DNA of 64,000 nucleotides from Trichoplax sp. H2 (GCA_003344405.1 NOWV01000030.1:496001-560000), one strand, 5' to 3'; positions 1-13,361 are shown, counted from the stretch's first letter. Notes: generated by a model not told the origin, from the sequence alone. Numbers and translations are program-made.

Positions 1-3000
1 TTAAAGACCTAGGCGGATGGAGTGTTGTACCAAGCATCATGCCAGTCAATTTAAATACTTGGCAATATAATCCAGTTTTAGCTAAAATCTCAGCCAAATA
101 TGATGTCAATCCTCTTTTCAATGTCTGGGTTGGTTCAGACTTAAGAGATTCTAAGAAAACTGTTATTACGGTCAGTGTAATATTTATGATGATTACTTTC
201 AAAAGTTAAACATATTACCTTTAATACTGTCTTGCAATCAGATTTTTTAAATTGGTGATTTCAATAAAGATCCCTGATGGTGTCTTTGTGAATAATATTA
301 GATTAGATATTGACTACGTAGGGGGCAATCTTGGCTGGAAAAATTAGAATTGCGTAGTTTTTAGATTCAAATTAGCTAGGCTGTTTGAAATTAACTGCTC
401 CTCGTATATTTGTATTTTATGCTACTAAAGTGTACTTTCATTCACGTACGGTATCGCATCTTCGCAATGGTTGGATAATAGTATAGCCTATATCAAATTA
501 CATTCGGTATTTTGTGACTCAAAGTCCTCGTCCTGCTAGTTTTGATTGCCCGTACTCTTCGTTCGTAGTTTAAGGCGTTTCTAGCATATTTATTTGCACA
601 AGCCGTAGATTAGGCCTTGCTATTACGATGCTTTGGGATAACAAAATCAACAATAGTAAAACTGCAAAGTAGTCAGCAGCTAACATGCTTTATTTAAGGG
701 AATAAAAATGGGCTATAGAAATTGATGTTAGCAGTGATTTATTGGTAATACTTTCGGTATTCGATCTCTTATAAATGTTAAATACTTTTGATATTTCTTA
801 CTTATTTTCAACATTAATGATAATAAACAAATACTACCGTACAACAAGAATTGATAATAAAAGAATGGATTGATTGGAATGAGTAAAGGTTATAGTGGAA
901 GGAGATGGGTTCTTTCTGCACTGTATTAATCCATTCTCAATTATACTGCCCCGTGCTATTTACAAATTAACGCGGAAAACGATTATTAAATCTCTGTAGA
1001 GAATTAGCTGATTTAATAGGAATATGACTCTTATTTATAATTTTGATATTTAGGTTCTGTAAATACTAGAAAATTTTGTACGGTCTAAAATTTCGTTATC
1101 ATGAATTAATGTTAAGAAGTACGACGAGAAGGATAGTTTAAAGCTCCTATAATTACTAAAATTAAAAGCATGATACAGAATACCTATTAGAATATAGATT
1201 ACTTAAAATACTATCATACTGTACTACAAAAAATTTAAATTGGAACCGATCTTGTTATCAGAATGGATAATGAGGTTATGATAGTTATGTCGTATATTAA
1301 ATACAAGCCAGTATAAACCCGACGTAGCTGCATGTACATAGATTGTTCTATTTTTCTAGATTTAACGCTTTAAGCAGAAAGCATTCGATTTGAGTGGCAT
1401 AAATTCATTCAATAATAATTACATTTAATTCTAAGAAAAAAAATAGTCTTTAAGGTAGACTAATAATTCTAAATTTTAATACGATACTAGGTATTAATTT
1501 ATTCCCTATGCAACTTGCACGATTATTCAAGTTAATTTTAAAAACCAATACTGAAGCTAAACAATTGCCATTGAGCTAGTTTCATGTTTTTCAAAATTGT
1601 TTCTGTGATATTTGTTAGCTAGCATTCGAGTGAAATAACGTTAGTATCTCTATCGAAGTTATTAATTAAATTCTACTTATTTAATAGACGACACAAGGTG
1701 GCCTTACTCTTCCAGGAGTCCGATATTATACAGTCAATGAGACACATTTTGTAAGAAGAAATAATTGCAACTACATCTGAGTAGTGATACCATACTAATG
1801 TAAATTGCACTAAGTCAGCTACTATCGAATAATGTTCAATGACAGATAAATATTTGATGTACTTAGGCCGTCGTTGCATTTATTGAGTATATGACTGATA
1901 TTGCTATGATAATGGGAGCAACAAATAGAACTGCAACCAGAGCTAAAATGGTGGATGTTTATCGCTTTGAGAAAAAAATCGCCAGAGTAAGTATAAGCTT
2001 ACAAAGGGTGATTTCAATTTTAGCAAATCAAAGAATGAAATTCTATAAAATGCATATCTTCTTGTATCATATTTTAATTAAATCAAAGTATGCTTTTTGA
2101 TACATCAGATATCCATTTAGTGCTGTAATATTTCTTTCCAAGTTAAAATTATCGGTTGAGACTCATGATTGATATGCCTTTTCGAATTTAGGCTTTCGTT
2201 CATAATTTGAATAAGAGAAATGAAAGAGCGGATTATTTTAAATCAAGCATTTCCGGAATGAAAGCTGCTTGCCCTGCAGTAAGTTTTATTATTAAAGTAG
2301 ACAAATAATTTCAGGTAGAAAGAACAAATATAAGGACAAAACTAATCATTGATATTTGATACGCCAGATTGATTTTAGCTTGTACATGAATACACTCTTT
2401 AATAAAACATTTCAAAATAGTGAACCAATCGTCAATTACGCCATGCCTTATTTTGGTAGAATGAGCGCAATTGTGGCCAATACCTCGAGCGAGTAAGAGT
2501 TTCACTAAATTATGTAGTCGACAGAGTCTTAAGCATTGCAGTCCTCGTGTTTTAGGAGATAGTGTTAACAAATAGAATCAGTTTCAGAGTTACGGTAGAA
2601 ATTTTACTGAACTATATGCTACATTGACTAATTTTAGAACAATGAACAATTATTTGATTTGGCAATTTGTGCATACTTTCGCATCTGCTGGTGATTCCAT
2701 GTTGCAAGCAGCATACCAAAGGTATCGCAATGCTCTTTATACGGCAAGTGCACCAGCTCCTTTATGGAGAACATGCGCTTATAGAGCGAATTCTGCTCTT
2801 GGTATGGCTGTTGGAGCTATGTTTGTACGTCAAGCATTTGCCGGGGAAAGTCGTATAACGGTTAGTAGGACATTTATAGAATAACGCTATGTTAAGAAGG
2901 GCCTCTCTACCCCTAATATTTGATTTAAATTGATAGCTAATCGCCTAAATTGTGTTATATTTATCAACGGTTCAATATCTATGTAATATCATATTGATAG

Positions 3001-3924
3001 GCTAAGAAGATGATTGAAGATCTTCGCTCTGAATTTATTAAAAGTCTGCCTACGATAGCTTGGATGAATGATGCGACGCGCAAAGTTGCTGCGGATAAAG
3101 CGAAGGCAATTTTAGAGTTGATCGGTTATCCAGATTTCATCCTTGATAAAGCTCAGTTGGCTCAATTCTATTCTAACTTTCCTGTGAATGAGAGCTATTA
3201 CTTTATTAATGTTATCAACAGGAGGAAATACTCATTAGCTACTAACTTAGCTCAGTTAGGAAAGCCATTTGATAGATCGCTATGGTCAACTACGCCTGCT
3301 ATTGTCAATGCATTTTATAGCTCAACGAAAAACCAAATTGTGTTTCCCGCCGGTATTTTGCAGTCCCCATTCTATAATAAAAATTATCCTAAAGCATTAA
3401 ACTACGGTGCAATCGGATCTGTCATTGGGCATGAAATTACTCATGGATTCGATAATAATGGCCGTCGTTTTAATAAAGACGGTGAACTAGTTCAATGGTG
3501 GGATAATGGTACCATCGCTAACTTCAATTCAAGAGCTCAATGTTTTATTGATCAGTATGCTAAATTTCGGTACTTTGGCTTGCCGGTCAATGGCAATCAA
3601 ACTTTGGGAGAAAATATTGCCGATAACGGTGGAATGGGTCAAGCTTTTCGTGCGTATCAAACTTATGTTGCAAATAATGGCCCGGAACCACGTCTACCTG
3701 GTGTTCCATTGACCAATGAGCAATTGTTTTTCGTTTCATTCGCTCGTAATTGGTGTGGAAAAGATACCTTTCGCTATGGACTTAGTCTTCTTTTGACAGA
3801 TTCTCATTCTCCCAAAATATTCAGAGTAATAGGAACATTACGTAATTCCGCAGATTTCTCCAAAGCGTTCAATTGTCCAGTAGGATCTCCTATGAACCCT
3901 GCTCAAAAGTGCAGTGTTTGGTAA
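1..3924 (+). CDS. M13 family zinc metallopeptidase, copy 1 (5' end outside window)
   Basis: Neprilysin/endothelin-converting-enzyme type ectopeptidase that cleaves small extracellular peptides. Seven exons are visible: 1-170 (continues left), 1688-1750, 1867-1986, 2192-2278, 2368-2492, 2638-2860 and 3001-3924. All have AG/GT borders and compatible phases and give 569 C-terminal residues. The last exon carries the NAFY substrate-binding motif, the HEITH zinc site, GENIADNGG (third zinc ligand E and the conserved D) and the family C-terminus CSVW. Each internal exon aligns residue for residue with the copy starting at 5365, which shows that about 175 N-terminal residues, including the membrane anchor, lie outside the window. 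All visible catalytic residues are intact, so it is probably functional. The substrate cannot be predicted. Confidence 0.92.
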
Positions 3925-5364
3925 TTTAAATTTTACATTAATTCACCCATGCAACTATTGCATCGGCTTTTAATCCATCGCTTTGCTCTGTTTGCGTTAT
4001 AATGTTAGTAAATATAAACTAAATGTAATTTTGAGAATTAAGAAATAAATTAGCAGATTTGTAAAAGTTTCCATGTGCTACGTATGCTATTATAAAATTG
4101 CCTCGAATAATAATTATCGTTCAAACTAATCCTTCATATGTTGCTAAATCGTAAACGACATCATACCAACTTCTCTTGAATAGCATCGGCATCGTACTAT
4201 ACTATGGAAAGTTTTAGAAATCGTCACATCTTCTAGACTAAATATAGGTTTAATACCAGTTTGCTGCTACGAAAGGCTAATATAATAAAGGTTTACATTA
4301 CAGGGATTAAGTGGCTCAGTTGCCGAATATATGAGTACTGATACTCTACCTTCAACGTACATAATACGAAAGTAAACGGAATCTCATGTTATGGTCATGA
4401 GACTATTGCATGATCGCATTGTTGATTACCTTTTGCATAGTCAATTTAGAAGAAAGTAATTCTGTTTATTATATTAATATATGCTTAGTCCTATTGTATT
4501 AATGATGAATTTGATGAATTGATCGTCGAACCTTGCAACAACCAACAGTAATCAGTACAGTCAGTACACAGTATACTCGTATACGCAGTGTATTTGATGC
4601 AAATATAGTTGCTATGTCTATCTCTACCCAGAAGGGATTGATGAACAGTTGAAAAAAGCAGAAAGTTTACTACGGATTATTATTATGCTGTCAAATATAG
4701 GTTACGTATTGAAAGTCACTACATGATATGATTCTAAGTGCTAGCTAATGCTGTCATGAGATTTTGATATACGAGTGTGGGATAAATTAATGCAAACGGG
4801 ATAGTCGAAATCTACCATAAACTACTACAGCTTGTAATAATAGGAATGATCGATAGAAAAGGGCGTAGCTTTTTGAAGCACTATATTGCAATCACAGCAT
4901 AAGTTCTTACTAATAATAAAGACCAATGGTATCGGTATTAACTTAATTTAGAACATAGAGAAATCGTCAATAAAGTTTACTGTAATTTACCCTATATGAT
5001 GGCTAGGTATGTTTATTATTAACTCAAGCCAAGATTTCAAGCTAATTTAATTGTTAAAACAGTGATCATCGGTACCAGGTTGCTGAATGCTGGATAATTA
5101 TAATGAACTAGATAACATTATCCAATCATCTTCTTCGCTATTGTTATGCTGTATAATAATAGATTGATGGACTAGTGGCTATTGTTATCGAGTTTATAGG
5201 AGAGGGAAATTATTAGCGTTTACTTATGGGGATTGGGTTGGGTTAAAGATATCATTAATTGACTATAGTACTGCCGATCATTGCTAGTTTACTGGACAGG
5301 CAGTAAACCAGATCGAAGTTACTTAAAAAGCTAACATTGCTTTCCAGATTCTGCTGTAGACATT
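3925..5364. other. Intergenic spacer between the M13 paralogues
   Basis: About 1.4 kb of AT-rich DNA. I see no exon with flanking splice sites and no repeat beyond short CAGTA-type runs near 4545-4600. It should hold the 3' end of copy 1 and the promoter of copy 2, but no clear TATA box was identified. Confidence 0.5.
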
Positions 5365-8300
5365 ATGGCTCGCCCCGATGATGGAATGGAGGAACACCTT
5401 CAGGGATATGAATATTCCAAAGTTCGTGTTATTAAGGGACTCAAAGATCGCAACCTAGTTGGAGTTTTAGCTTTGTTAGTTGTCTTATTGCTGATTGGCC
5501 TTGTAGTAGCAGTGGTAGTACTGCGCCAAAATAAAAGTACCGGCGGTAACACCGCAAGCAATTCCAGTGTCTGCACTGAATCGTATTGTTATACAACATC
5601 AGCGGAGATTTTATCTACCATCAATACTTCTGTTAATCCTTGTGATGACTTTTTCCAATACGCTTGTGGCACTTGGATGGCTAACCATGATATTCCAGAT
5701 GATCGTTCTAGGTATATGACATTTACCGTAGTGTCCGAAAGGAATGAAAAAATCCTACGAAAGCTTCTCTCAACTAACATTTCAGCACAGAGTGGCGTAG
5801 GCGAGCAAAAAGTTGTAGGATATTATCAGTCTTGCTTCAACGATATTTATACTGAAAAGGCAAGCAGGCTCGAATTAATAAAAAGAATTGGAATGCTAGG
5901 TGGATGGAGTGCGGTTCCAAGTATTATGATTGTTAATCTAAACACTTGGAATTTTAACCAAACCTTGGCTAAGATTGCTTCTGGGTATGACATTAATCCC
6001 TTTTTTAGCATTTGGGTTTCTTCTGATTTAAAAGATGCCAAGACAACGATCATCGAGGTAGATTTGATTTTCTGTCGGCTAGTTGATTTCTAATTTTTTA
6101 TCTGCTAAAATACTTTTCGATCTAAAATTTTACGTATTGGAGATTTATGATACCCTAATTTAGATAAAAAAAAAGATTATGGAGTGATAGATTTATATAA
6201 GGATTTTATGCGTGCTTAATTAAGAATGCGACAGCTTAATTCAATCATGTCGGTAAGCGTTTGAATTCAGTATCTGCCATTTAACGAAAACGAAATGAAA
6301 ATTTTCCCATTTCATCACCCTTATACAAACATAGTACAGATATATTAATAGAAGCGGTAGTACGTGCATTGTATATTTATCATGCTAGTAAACGTTTTAG
6401 ACTCGATATCTATCGCTTTATAAATACGTATATAGAATTTCCTCGATCCGATGGCTTGTAATAATAAAGTAATTTATGATATAAATAATCTTCCATGTAC
6501 TTTATTTATTTAAAATGTGAACACCAATCTGTCGAATTTACAGCTTATCGGAGGCGAAAAAGGTTCCATGATTCGGATATATACTTATAGTTTATATTTC
6601 AGCATCGGAAATATTGCAATTCTAACATTGATTAATAATAATTAGAAAATTATGCAGTATATTATGCAATGTAAAAGGAAGGGGGTGGTGAATACTTTCG
6701 TTAATAATTTCGAAATTTACCGTATTGAGTCGTATAGTACGGTATGCTTATTTTTTCATTTTGTTTATTAATGGAAGGTATAAAAAGCTCCGTATTAGTT
6801 AGGAAGACCGTCTCTAGTTCTATAGCTTAGAGTGAAAGATAATTAAAAGAAAATTATCACAAAGCTTTTTTGTTACAGTTGCCATTTAATCATCAGTTCA
6901 CATTCTAAGTATTTGTTCACTATCACTGAAAAGAGCCCCTACTGGTACTAGTATTAAATATTTCACAAATAATCAGAATTTTTATGTTTACTGTAATATC
7001 GATTGATTTATAATACTCTATTAAGGCTTGCATCAGCTTAAGCTATTATTATATGAGCTTGTAAAATAATGTAACAATTTAGTTGACTCGGTAACACATT
7101 AAAAACGAAAGATATCTGTGGGTTGCCATTATTATCAAGTGACTGTCATTGTACTGAATAGCATGTATTACTGAACCAAAAAATTGCTAAAATAAATCTG
7201 TGAGAATGATTTGCATAGGCTTGATCGGATCTCGGGGATTATAAATCGCATAGGTCATAATATGTAGCAAATTTATTAACTAAGAGCTGTATGGAGATTG
7301 ATAAGTTAACAACTATTCTAGATTCTAAGTGACGCATCTATCAATGATAGGCATATACTCGTATGTCAAACTACTAAAAATTAAACGTGATCTTCGCCTG
7401 AAAATCACGTTAGACGTCGAAATATAATTAGAAGAATTTCATAACTTAATGCTTTATGGAAACGAATGAAGACTTTAATTTTAGTTGTTGGGATCTGAAA
7501 AACCTTGTCTCAATGTGTCTTTTATTTCATCATTTTACAATAGATGACACAAGGTGGAATCACTCTACCAGGTGTTCGTTTCTATACTTACAACGAGACT
7601 CATTCGGTAAGTGAATAATGTTTTGCCTTGAAAGGGAATTTTAGATGGATAACTATTTGGATTACAGTAAATTTGTATTGTAGAGTTATTTACTAGCCAT
7701 TTCGATAGGATTCGCACAATACAAAAAGTTTTATCAATATCATGGCAACTTATTTACTTATTTGCTGATCATTTCTGCATCAGGCTGTAGTTGCACTGAT
7801 TGAATATATGACAGAAGTAGCAACGCTACTTGGTGCAACTAACAGAACGAAAACGATGGAAAAGATGACCGAAGTTTACCGATTCGAAAAGCGTCTGGCT
7901 AGGGTACGGTACCTGATTGTATCTGTTTTCGTTACCTTGCTATAGATCATTTCAGTTTTTGTTTAAATCTTTTGAAATGATGTTGTGTATCATAGCAACT
8001 CACATATAGTAGGCATTGATCGAAAACGGAATTGTTTCATAAATTATCGATACTAATTTCACGTCAATTTATTGCTTTTAGGCATATATAAGCAACTTGA
8101 ATTTGGAGAATGAAGCAGTCAGATACAACAAGGTTATGCTTAGCCAAGTTAAGGCTGCATGTCCAGCGGTAAGTTTCTAGCAGTATACGTGTCCTTACTT
8201 AGGTTTGTCTTGGCGACCACTTAGTGTTGGCCGCATAAAATTACAAATTTCCGATTAAATTAAATGAATTTCGATGAAATTCTATCCTTCGGTGCGTTAT

Positions 8301-9889
8301 TGACATCATTTTCCCATTAGATTGATTTCAATCAATATGTAAACCTACTGTTTGGTAGAACAATTCCTAATACTCAGCCTGTCGTTAATTATGCAATGAA
8401 TTACTTCAAGAGAATGAGCGCAATTATTTCTAATACATCTAAAGAGTAAGGCATTTAACTATAATGTTCAAACGTTATAAAATACGATTGTATCAGTGTT
8501 GTAATAATGACTAGTAGCTTAAAGTTAGAGATTTACCTAGTTCTAGTAAACTATTACAACGTCTATTTATACAATTTATTTTTTGACTAGGACTTTAAAT
8601 AACTATTTGATTTGGCATTTTGTGAAGACTTTTACATCTGCAGCAGATTCGAAACTGTTGAGAGCTTACCAGAAATATCGTGAAGCTCTATATGGCAAAG
8701 CAACTCCTTCTCCGCAATGGAGAACCTGTGTTTATCGGGCCAATGCTGCTCTTGGTATGGCTTCTGGTGCGATGTTCGTACGGCATTCTTTTAATGGACA
8801 AAGTCGAACGACGGTAAGTGATAGTGTATATGACAAAGCAATGCATCTAGTTAACTCTTAACTATAGTAAATCAATCAGAGATGATATGGCGCTACTTTT
8901 ACGCTCGTTATTTTAAGCATACTTAAATTAAAACTCTGCGTTTCTTTCAAATCAATGGATAATAGGCCCATTCTATGGTACAAGGAATTCGAAGTGCATT
9001 TCTGAAAGCTTTGCCATCGTTAAATTGGATGGATGCACAAACACGTAAAGTCGCTGCTGAAAAGGCCAATGCGATCCACGACCAGATTGGTTATCCAGAT
9101 TTTATCCTTAATGAAGCCCAATTAGCACAATTTTATTCTAACTTTCGTGTTAATGAAAGCTATTATTTCATTAACGTTATTGCCAGAAGGATTTATGCTA
9201 TGAAAGTTAATCTAGACCAACTTGGTAAACCTTTCAATAAAAATCGTTGGTCTATGACTCCCTCCACCGTAAATGCTTATTATAGTGCTAATCGGAATCA
9301 AATTGTGTTTCCTGCTGGTATTTTGCAATCACCATTTTATAATAAAAATTATCCCAAAGCTCTAAATTATGGCGGCATTGGGGCGGTAATTGGCCATGAA
9401 CTTACTCACGGATTCGATAACAACGGCCGTCGTTTTAATAAAGATGGCGACTTAGCTCATTGGTGGAATGATGAAGACATTAAGAAATTTACCGATCTTA
9501 CGCAATGTTTCATCAATCAGTACAGTAAATTTAAGTATTTTGGCTTACATGTTAATGGTAAACAAACGTTAGGTGAAAATATCGCCGACAATGGTGGTAT
9601 TGGTCAAGCTTATCGCGCTTATCATGCTTATTTAAAAGCTCATGGCGCTGATCTAGCCTTACCTGGTGTACCATTAACCAATGATCAGTTATTTTTTGTA
9701 GCTTTTGCTCGTGTTTGGTGTGGGAAAGAAACGGCAAAATCTGGAATTAGTTTGGTCCTAACGAATCCGCATTCGCCACATAAGTATCGAGTTTTGGGTA
9801 CACTTCGTAATTCTGCTGATTTTGCTAAAGCTTTCAATTGTCCTGCGGGATCACCTATGAATCCTACTAATAAATGTAAAATTTGGTAG
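5365..9889 (+). CDS. M13 family zinc metallopeptidase, copy 2 (complete, neprilysin/ECE-like)
   Basis: Complete type II membrane peptidase of 744 residues, the usual length for M13. Exons: 5365-6057, 7544-7606, 7784-7903, 8082-8168, 8321-8445, 8591-8813 and 8966-9889. The start ATG has A at -3 and G at +4. Residues 1-30 are cytosolic and 31-53 form one hydrophobic helix, followed by a Cys-rich ectodomain containing the family-typical CDDFFQYACG stretch. Motifs: NAYY near 540, HELTH at 581-585, GENIAD with E641 and D645, and the C-terminus CKIW at 741-744. A pyrimidine-rich AG about 25 bases before the ATG could be the acceptor of a 5' UTR intron. It lies 1.4 kb after copy 1 in the same orientation. 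Exon lengths and phases match copy 1 exactly, so it is a tandem duplicate. Family assignment is firm; whether it is closer to neprilysin or ECE is undecided. Confidence 0.95.
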
Positions 9890-11293
9890 ATATTGTTAGC
9901 TCTTTTATTGCAAGCGAACGTGTATATCTATTATACTAAGATTGGCCAATACGCAATCGATTACGTCTAATTTTTTATTTCTTTTAGCCTTTCAAGTTTC
10001 ATTTCTTATTAGAAGGTATACTGACTAGATGAAAGTTGTCTTGACGGCATAGCCAAAAGCAGATTATTCTGTACGAATTTTGAATTAATTATTACTTTTC
10101 GAAACCTGCACTGTTTTTAATTAATATATTATTACTTCGGAGAATTTGAGTAGTCAGGCCATTTTCTAACACTTCAAAGCCTGAAAATAAGTGATCTAAA
10201 TATTTTTTTTACTTTAAGAATGATATCAGTTTGATAATAGCAATAAAATTATGTTCGACTCTGTACCAACGCATAGAATGATTGATGGTGATGTTAGTTC
10301 GCAGTCCATATTGAGTCGCTCAATAACATCAATGCACATAGTGATACACAGAAAAGGCTTGCAAAAGCTAATTTTAAGATCACCAAATAACTACCAGCCT
10401 CTGCTAGTGTTAATGACTTGTGATGTACATAATCTTTGCTATTTTTAGTTTTATCATATGGACTACGATGTGATATTGAAAACCAGCCGTTGTATGTAAT
10501 CATACCCTTGCTGCTTAAGGTAGAGAAGAATATCTAAAGAAATTTGATCACTATGTTGAGGCCATTCTGTGGCAAAAAACATTCGACAGCATTCATTCAT
10601 TAGCCTATTGCCGTGGCTAAATTTTATGCATGCACAAGCACCTGTAGTCGTTGCTGAAAATATAAAACACACGTATTCGCGATCAAATTGAATATTATTC
10701 AAAATTTATTCTTGATGTACCAATACTGCTAATTAGAATCAAAGTTATTATGTATATTAGGCTATTGATATGAATAGAACTTTGTAAGAACTAATGCTCT
10801 GAAAACTAATTTTAAAGATTGAGTATAGGTCTCATTTATTGACAATGAGGATAATTTTCTAATATATCTTGGTATCGATTTCATTCGAAGCGAGTAATTG
10901 CTATATTCTATCTTAACCTATCCATCTTATTCGACCTAGAAAAAATAGAGTAGTTAGTAATAGCTAAAGCATATCTTAATTCTAACCTAGGTAAAATAGA
11001 GCGGTTTATTCCAATATCGCTTGTCTCTATTATTGTTATTATTACTGAGGAAATATATTTGTCGTCCATCATACATTACTTAAATAGCAAATTAAATATG
11101 TCTTCATTTAAGCCTCATAAGTTAGCGTACAATATTATTTGATGAGACATATACTGCACTTGCACATCTGGCGAAGAAATGCTGTGATCATCGTATAAAT
11201 ATTTTATAAATATATTCCATTCGTAGTCATACTGTAGCTGTACGGTATTCAATGGATTAATGCGACGTTGATCCAAATCTACCGTGTTGCTAC
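9890..11293. other. Intergenic spacer, no gene seen
   Basis: AT-rich DNA between convergent genes, so it should contain two 3' ends. Short open frames near 10.25-10.70 kb on both strands overlap one another, lack splice context and resemble no protein family I know. Confidence 0.5.
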
Positions 11294-12271
11294 TTAATGA
11301 TCTTGATAGGGGAACGAACCAGATATCATGAAATTGATATCATTGGACACTTGACTAAGATAGGATTTAAATGAATGTTCATGCACTGCAGTTTCGACTT
11401 CATAAGCAATTGATCGACCAATGGCTTCTGCTTTCTTTCTAAAATTGCCCCAAAAAGTGCCATCACTTTTATCTCGATCCTTTTCTGACGGTGTTTTATT
11501 GTCGGAACTACAATTCCCATTCAGTATCGGATGGACGACGACATTATAAGACTCAAACAATACTAATAGGTAGTCTTGGCATTCTTGAAGTGAATATTGA
11601 TTCGTGAGTTTCTTTTCATCTTTCAAAACTTGAAGTACTATTTCAGAAATAGCTCGTTCTGTAGCCATAATATTAGCCGCTTCTTGCTTGTTTTTACCCA
11701 TAGTACGTAGAGAGTTGTATCTACGAAATACATATGCCAAAGATTTATCTTGGGATGATAACGTGACCGCAACAAGAGATACATGATCTTTCTCTTTGAT
11801 ATGATTTACAACCATGGTCGATTTTGTGTTCGGGATGAGTTTAGCTCCACCATAACAAATTACTACTAAACGCTTAGTGTTTTGTTGTTCTACCAAGTTG
11901 AGTGCAAGATCGGTCAAGGTTGCACCATGACTATGAGCTAAAATAACACCGTAGATAACATTTGGGGGATCACAAGACGAATAGAGAGTTTGCATTTTAT
12001 TCTGAAGTACCGTAGCTAGTCGACTGGCCGATTCGGCTTGACGATTGATTTCTTCTTGGTGATCTAAAAATGTGCTAAAAACATAATTGACTATATTGGT
12101 TCTGTTATGGAATAAGTCAACAGAGAATGAATTGGAATGCATTCCCAGTAAATCAGTAATCCTGGCAACCGAGTTTTGAGCATCAGCAAAACTATTTCCA
12201 AGTCCATTGACATAGAGGAAGAAAGCTCCTGATTTGAGTTGCATCTGGCAAGGATTACAATAGTTGGACAT
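11294..12271 (-). CDS. Intronless alpha/beta-hydrolase-like protein, possibly DUF687-related
   Basis: Single-exon protein of 325 residues with a good ATG and no introns, unlike its intron-rich neighbours. Seen: an N-terminal hydrophobic strand followed by an NGLGN turn (about 17-26), a nucleophile-elbow-like AHSHGA with Ser114 (canonical GxSxG with Ala at the first position) after a beta strand (105-112), another strand (134-141) and a KEKDHVS segment with Asp162 where a catalytic acid could sit. No signal peptide or membrane helix is apparent. From memory, the order FVNG, long helix, HSxGA, strand, then an Asp before a hydrophobic stretch resembles DUF687 hydrolase-like proteins of Chlamydiales. 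That link is an inference, with possible bacterial ancestry. The substrate is unknown; it could equally be a divergent lipase/esterase-fold protein. Confidence 0.6.
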   Translation of the reverse strand: MSNYCNPCQMQLKSGAFFLYVNGLGNSFADAQNSVARITDLLGMHSNSFSVDLFHNRTNIVNYVFSTFLDHQEEINRQAESASRLATVLQNKMQTLYSSCDPPNVIYGVILAHSHGATLTDLALNLVEQQNTKRLVVICYGGAKLIPNTKSTMVVNHIKEKDHVSLVAVTLSSQDKSLAYVFRRYNSLRTMGKNKQEAANIMATERAISEIVLQVLKDEKKLTNQYSLQECQDYLLVLFESYNVVVHPILNGNCSSDNKTPSEKDRDKSDGTFWGNFRKKAEAIGRSIAYEVETAVHEHSFKSYLSQVSNDINFMISGSFPYQDH

Positions 12272-12690
12272 GGTTGTTCAGCAGTTGTTATTACGTTTCT
12301 AGAGTAATTGTATGACAATCAAGTTACTGATGTCTCCTTCTCTTCAATGGTACGGATTGGATAGCCCACAGATCGTCTATCACTTTAATTTAATATTATG
12401 TCAATCTTGTCCAGGCTATACGCGATACAAACTTTCACTCCGACGATTTCGGATTTCAAGTTAGCTATGGTTTGACATTATATCATCACTAATCCGTTCT
12501 TAACAATATTTCCAAATAGGTCGCTAAGAAGGGTCCAAACTTAGCAGAAAATAGTTTGCTATTACTTGCCTAGCTAAATTCATAAGGCGTAATTGAAAGG
12601 TCTTCACTAGACATTCGTCCATTCAACCGTAGGATACAGTTGAACTGTCGTGACTTGAACATTTCGATCTGGTTCTGCCACTGATCCTAA
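12272..12690. other. Upstream region of the hydrolase-like gene
   Basis: No coding exon seen. This is the promoter side of the minus-strand gene ending at 12271, grading into the palindromic repeat cluster. No core promoter element stands out. Confidence 0.4.
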
Positions 12691-12693
12691 TTA

Positions 12694-12945
12694 CAGTACA
12701 TACAGCACAGTACAGTACAGTACACTCCATTGTCCAGTTGCAGTTCATTAGTCTGTACTGTACTGTACTGTACAGTGTACAGTGTGTACAGTACTGTAGA
12801 ACGTCATTGTCCATGTCTAAAAATACAATAGTACAGTACTGTAGAATAAAGTATTGATTGATATGATTCTACAGTACTGTACTGTAGTACTGTACGTACA
12901 GTATACTACTGTACTGTACTGTACTGTATACTGTACTGAATAGTG
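12694..12945. repeat. CAGTA/TACTG palindromic repeat cluster
   Basis: Dense runs of a 5-mer and its reverse complement. CAGTACAGTACAGTAC at 12708-12723 is matched by GTACTGTACTGTACTG at 12755-12770, so the two can form a perfect 16-bp stem with a 31-base loop. A second block at 12871-12937 mixes both orientations. Further short copies occur at 13475-13500, 13745-13800 and 14105-14135. Open frames over this region are by-products of the repeat. Confidence 0.85.
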
Positions 12946-13269
12946 AACACTGTTCAGTGAAGCTTCGTTCTGAAGCTGCTGACGGAGAAATGCGCCAGAA
13001 GAGACATTTCGCCTTCATGTTTGTATTATACGAAATCTCTGTTCTGGCGATTTTCGTTTCCCAACTTTTGCATGGCAAAGTATATAGTAATTAATTAATT
13101 ATGACTATGTGCTTCGACTGTTCTTGCATAATGGTATAAAGTATTAAAAATTTTTACGTTAGTTGAACCAATATTTCTTCCCTTTTTCTCAGTCTGAAAT
13201 GAAAAATAAAGCACATCGTACATTAAGTTGTGCCTTGTACAGTACAAGCCAGTAAAAAGCGGCTACAAC

Positions 13270-13299
13270 CAGGGACTACTCGAATTCGAGAAGTCCCTG
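13270..13299. repeat. 30-bp near-perfect inverted repeat
   Basis: CAGGGACT and AGTCCCTG flank the 12-base perfect palindrome CTCGAATTCGAG, with one A/A mismatch on each side. The whole 30 bases can fold on itself. It lies inside the palindrome-rich 12.7-14.1 kb zone. Confidence 0.8.
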
Positions 13300-13336
13300 C
13301 TATAACTAGCTCATAGAGTTAAGTAAAAAACATGTC

Positions 13337-13361
13337 TAAGAAAAAAACTGTTTTTTTCTTA
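13337..13361. repeat. 11-bp A/T hairpin inside a larger foldback
   Basis: TAAGAAAAAAA and TTTTTTTCTTA are separated by CTG, giving an 11-bp perfect stem. The flanks TAGCTCATAGAGTTAAG (upstream) and the reverse complement of the downstream bases match at about 14 of 17 positions, so the hairpin is the core of a longer imperfect foldback. It may be a remnant of a small non-autonomous DNA transposon. Confidence 0.6.

Noticed and set aside
1673-2571. Minus-strand frames over the M13 copy 1 exons
   Set aside because: They are antisense to exons confirmed by alignment with copy 2.
4305-4360. TGGCTCAGTTG stretch resembling a tRNA A-box
   Set aside because: No matching B-box or cloverleaf could be drawn nearby.
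10251-10702. Three overlapping short open frames on both strands
   Set aside because: No splice context, no family resemblance, mutually overlapping.
12623-13078. Tyr/Cys-rich open frames over the CAGTA/TACTG repeats
   Set aside because: They arise from the absence of stops in the repeat unit; sequence is low-complexity and unlike any protein.
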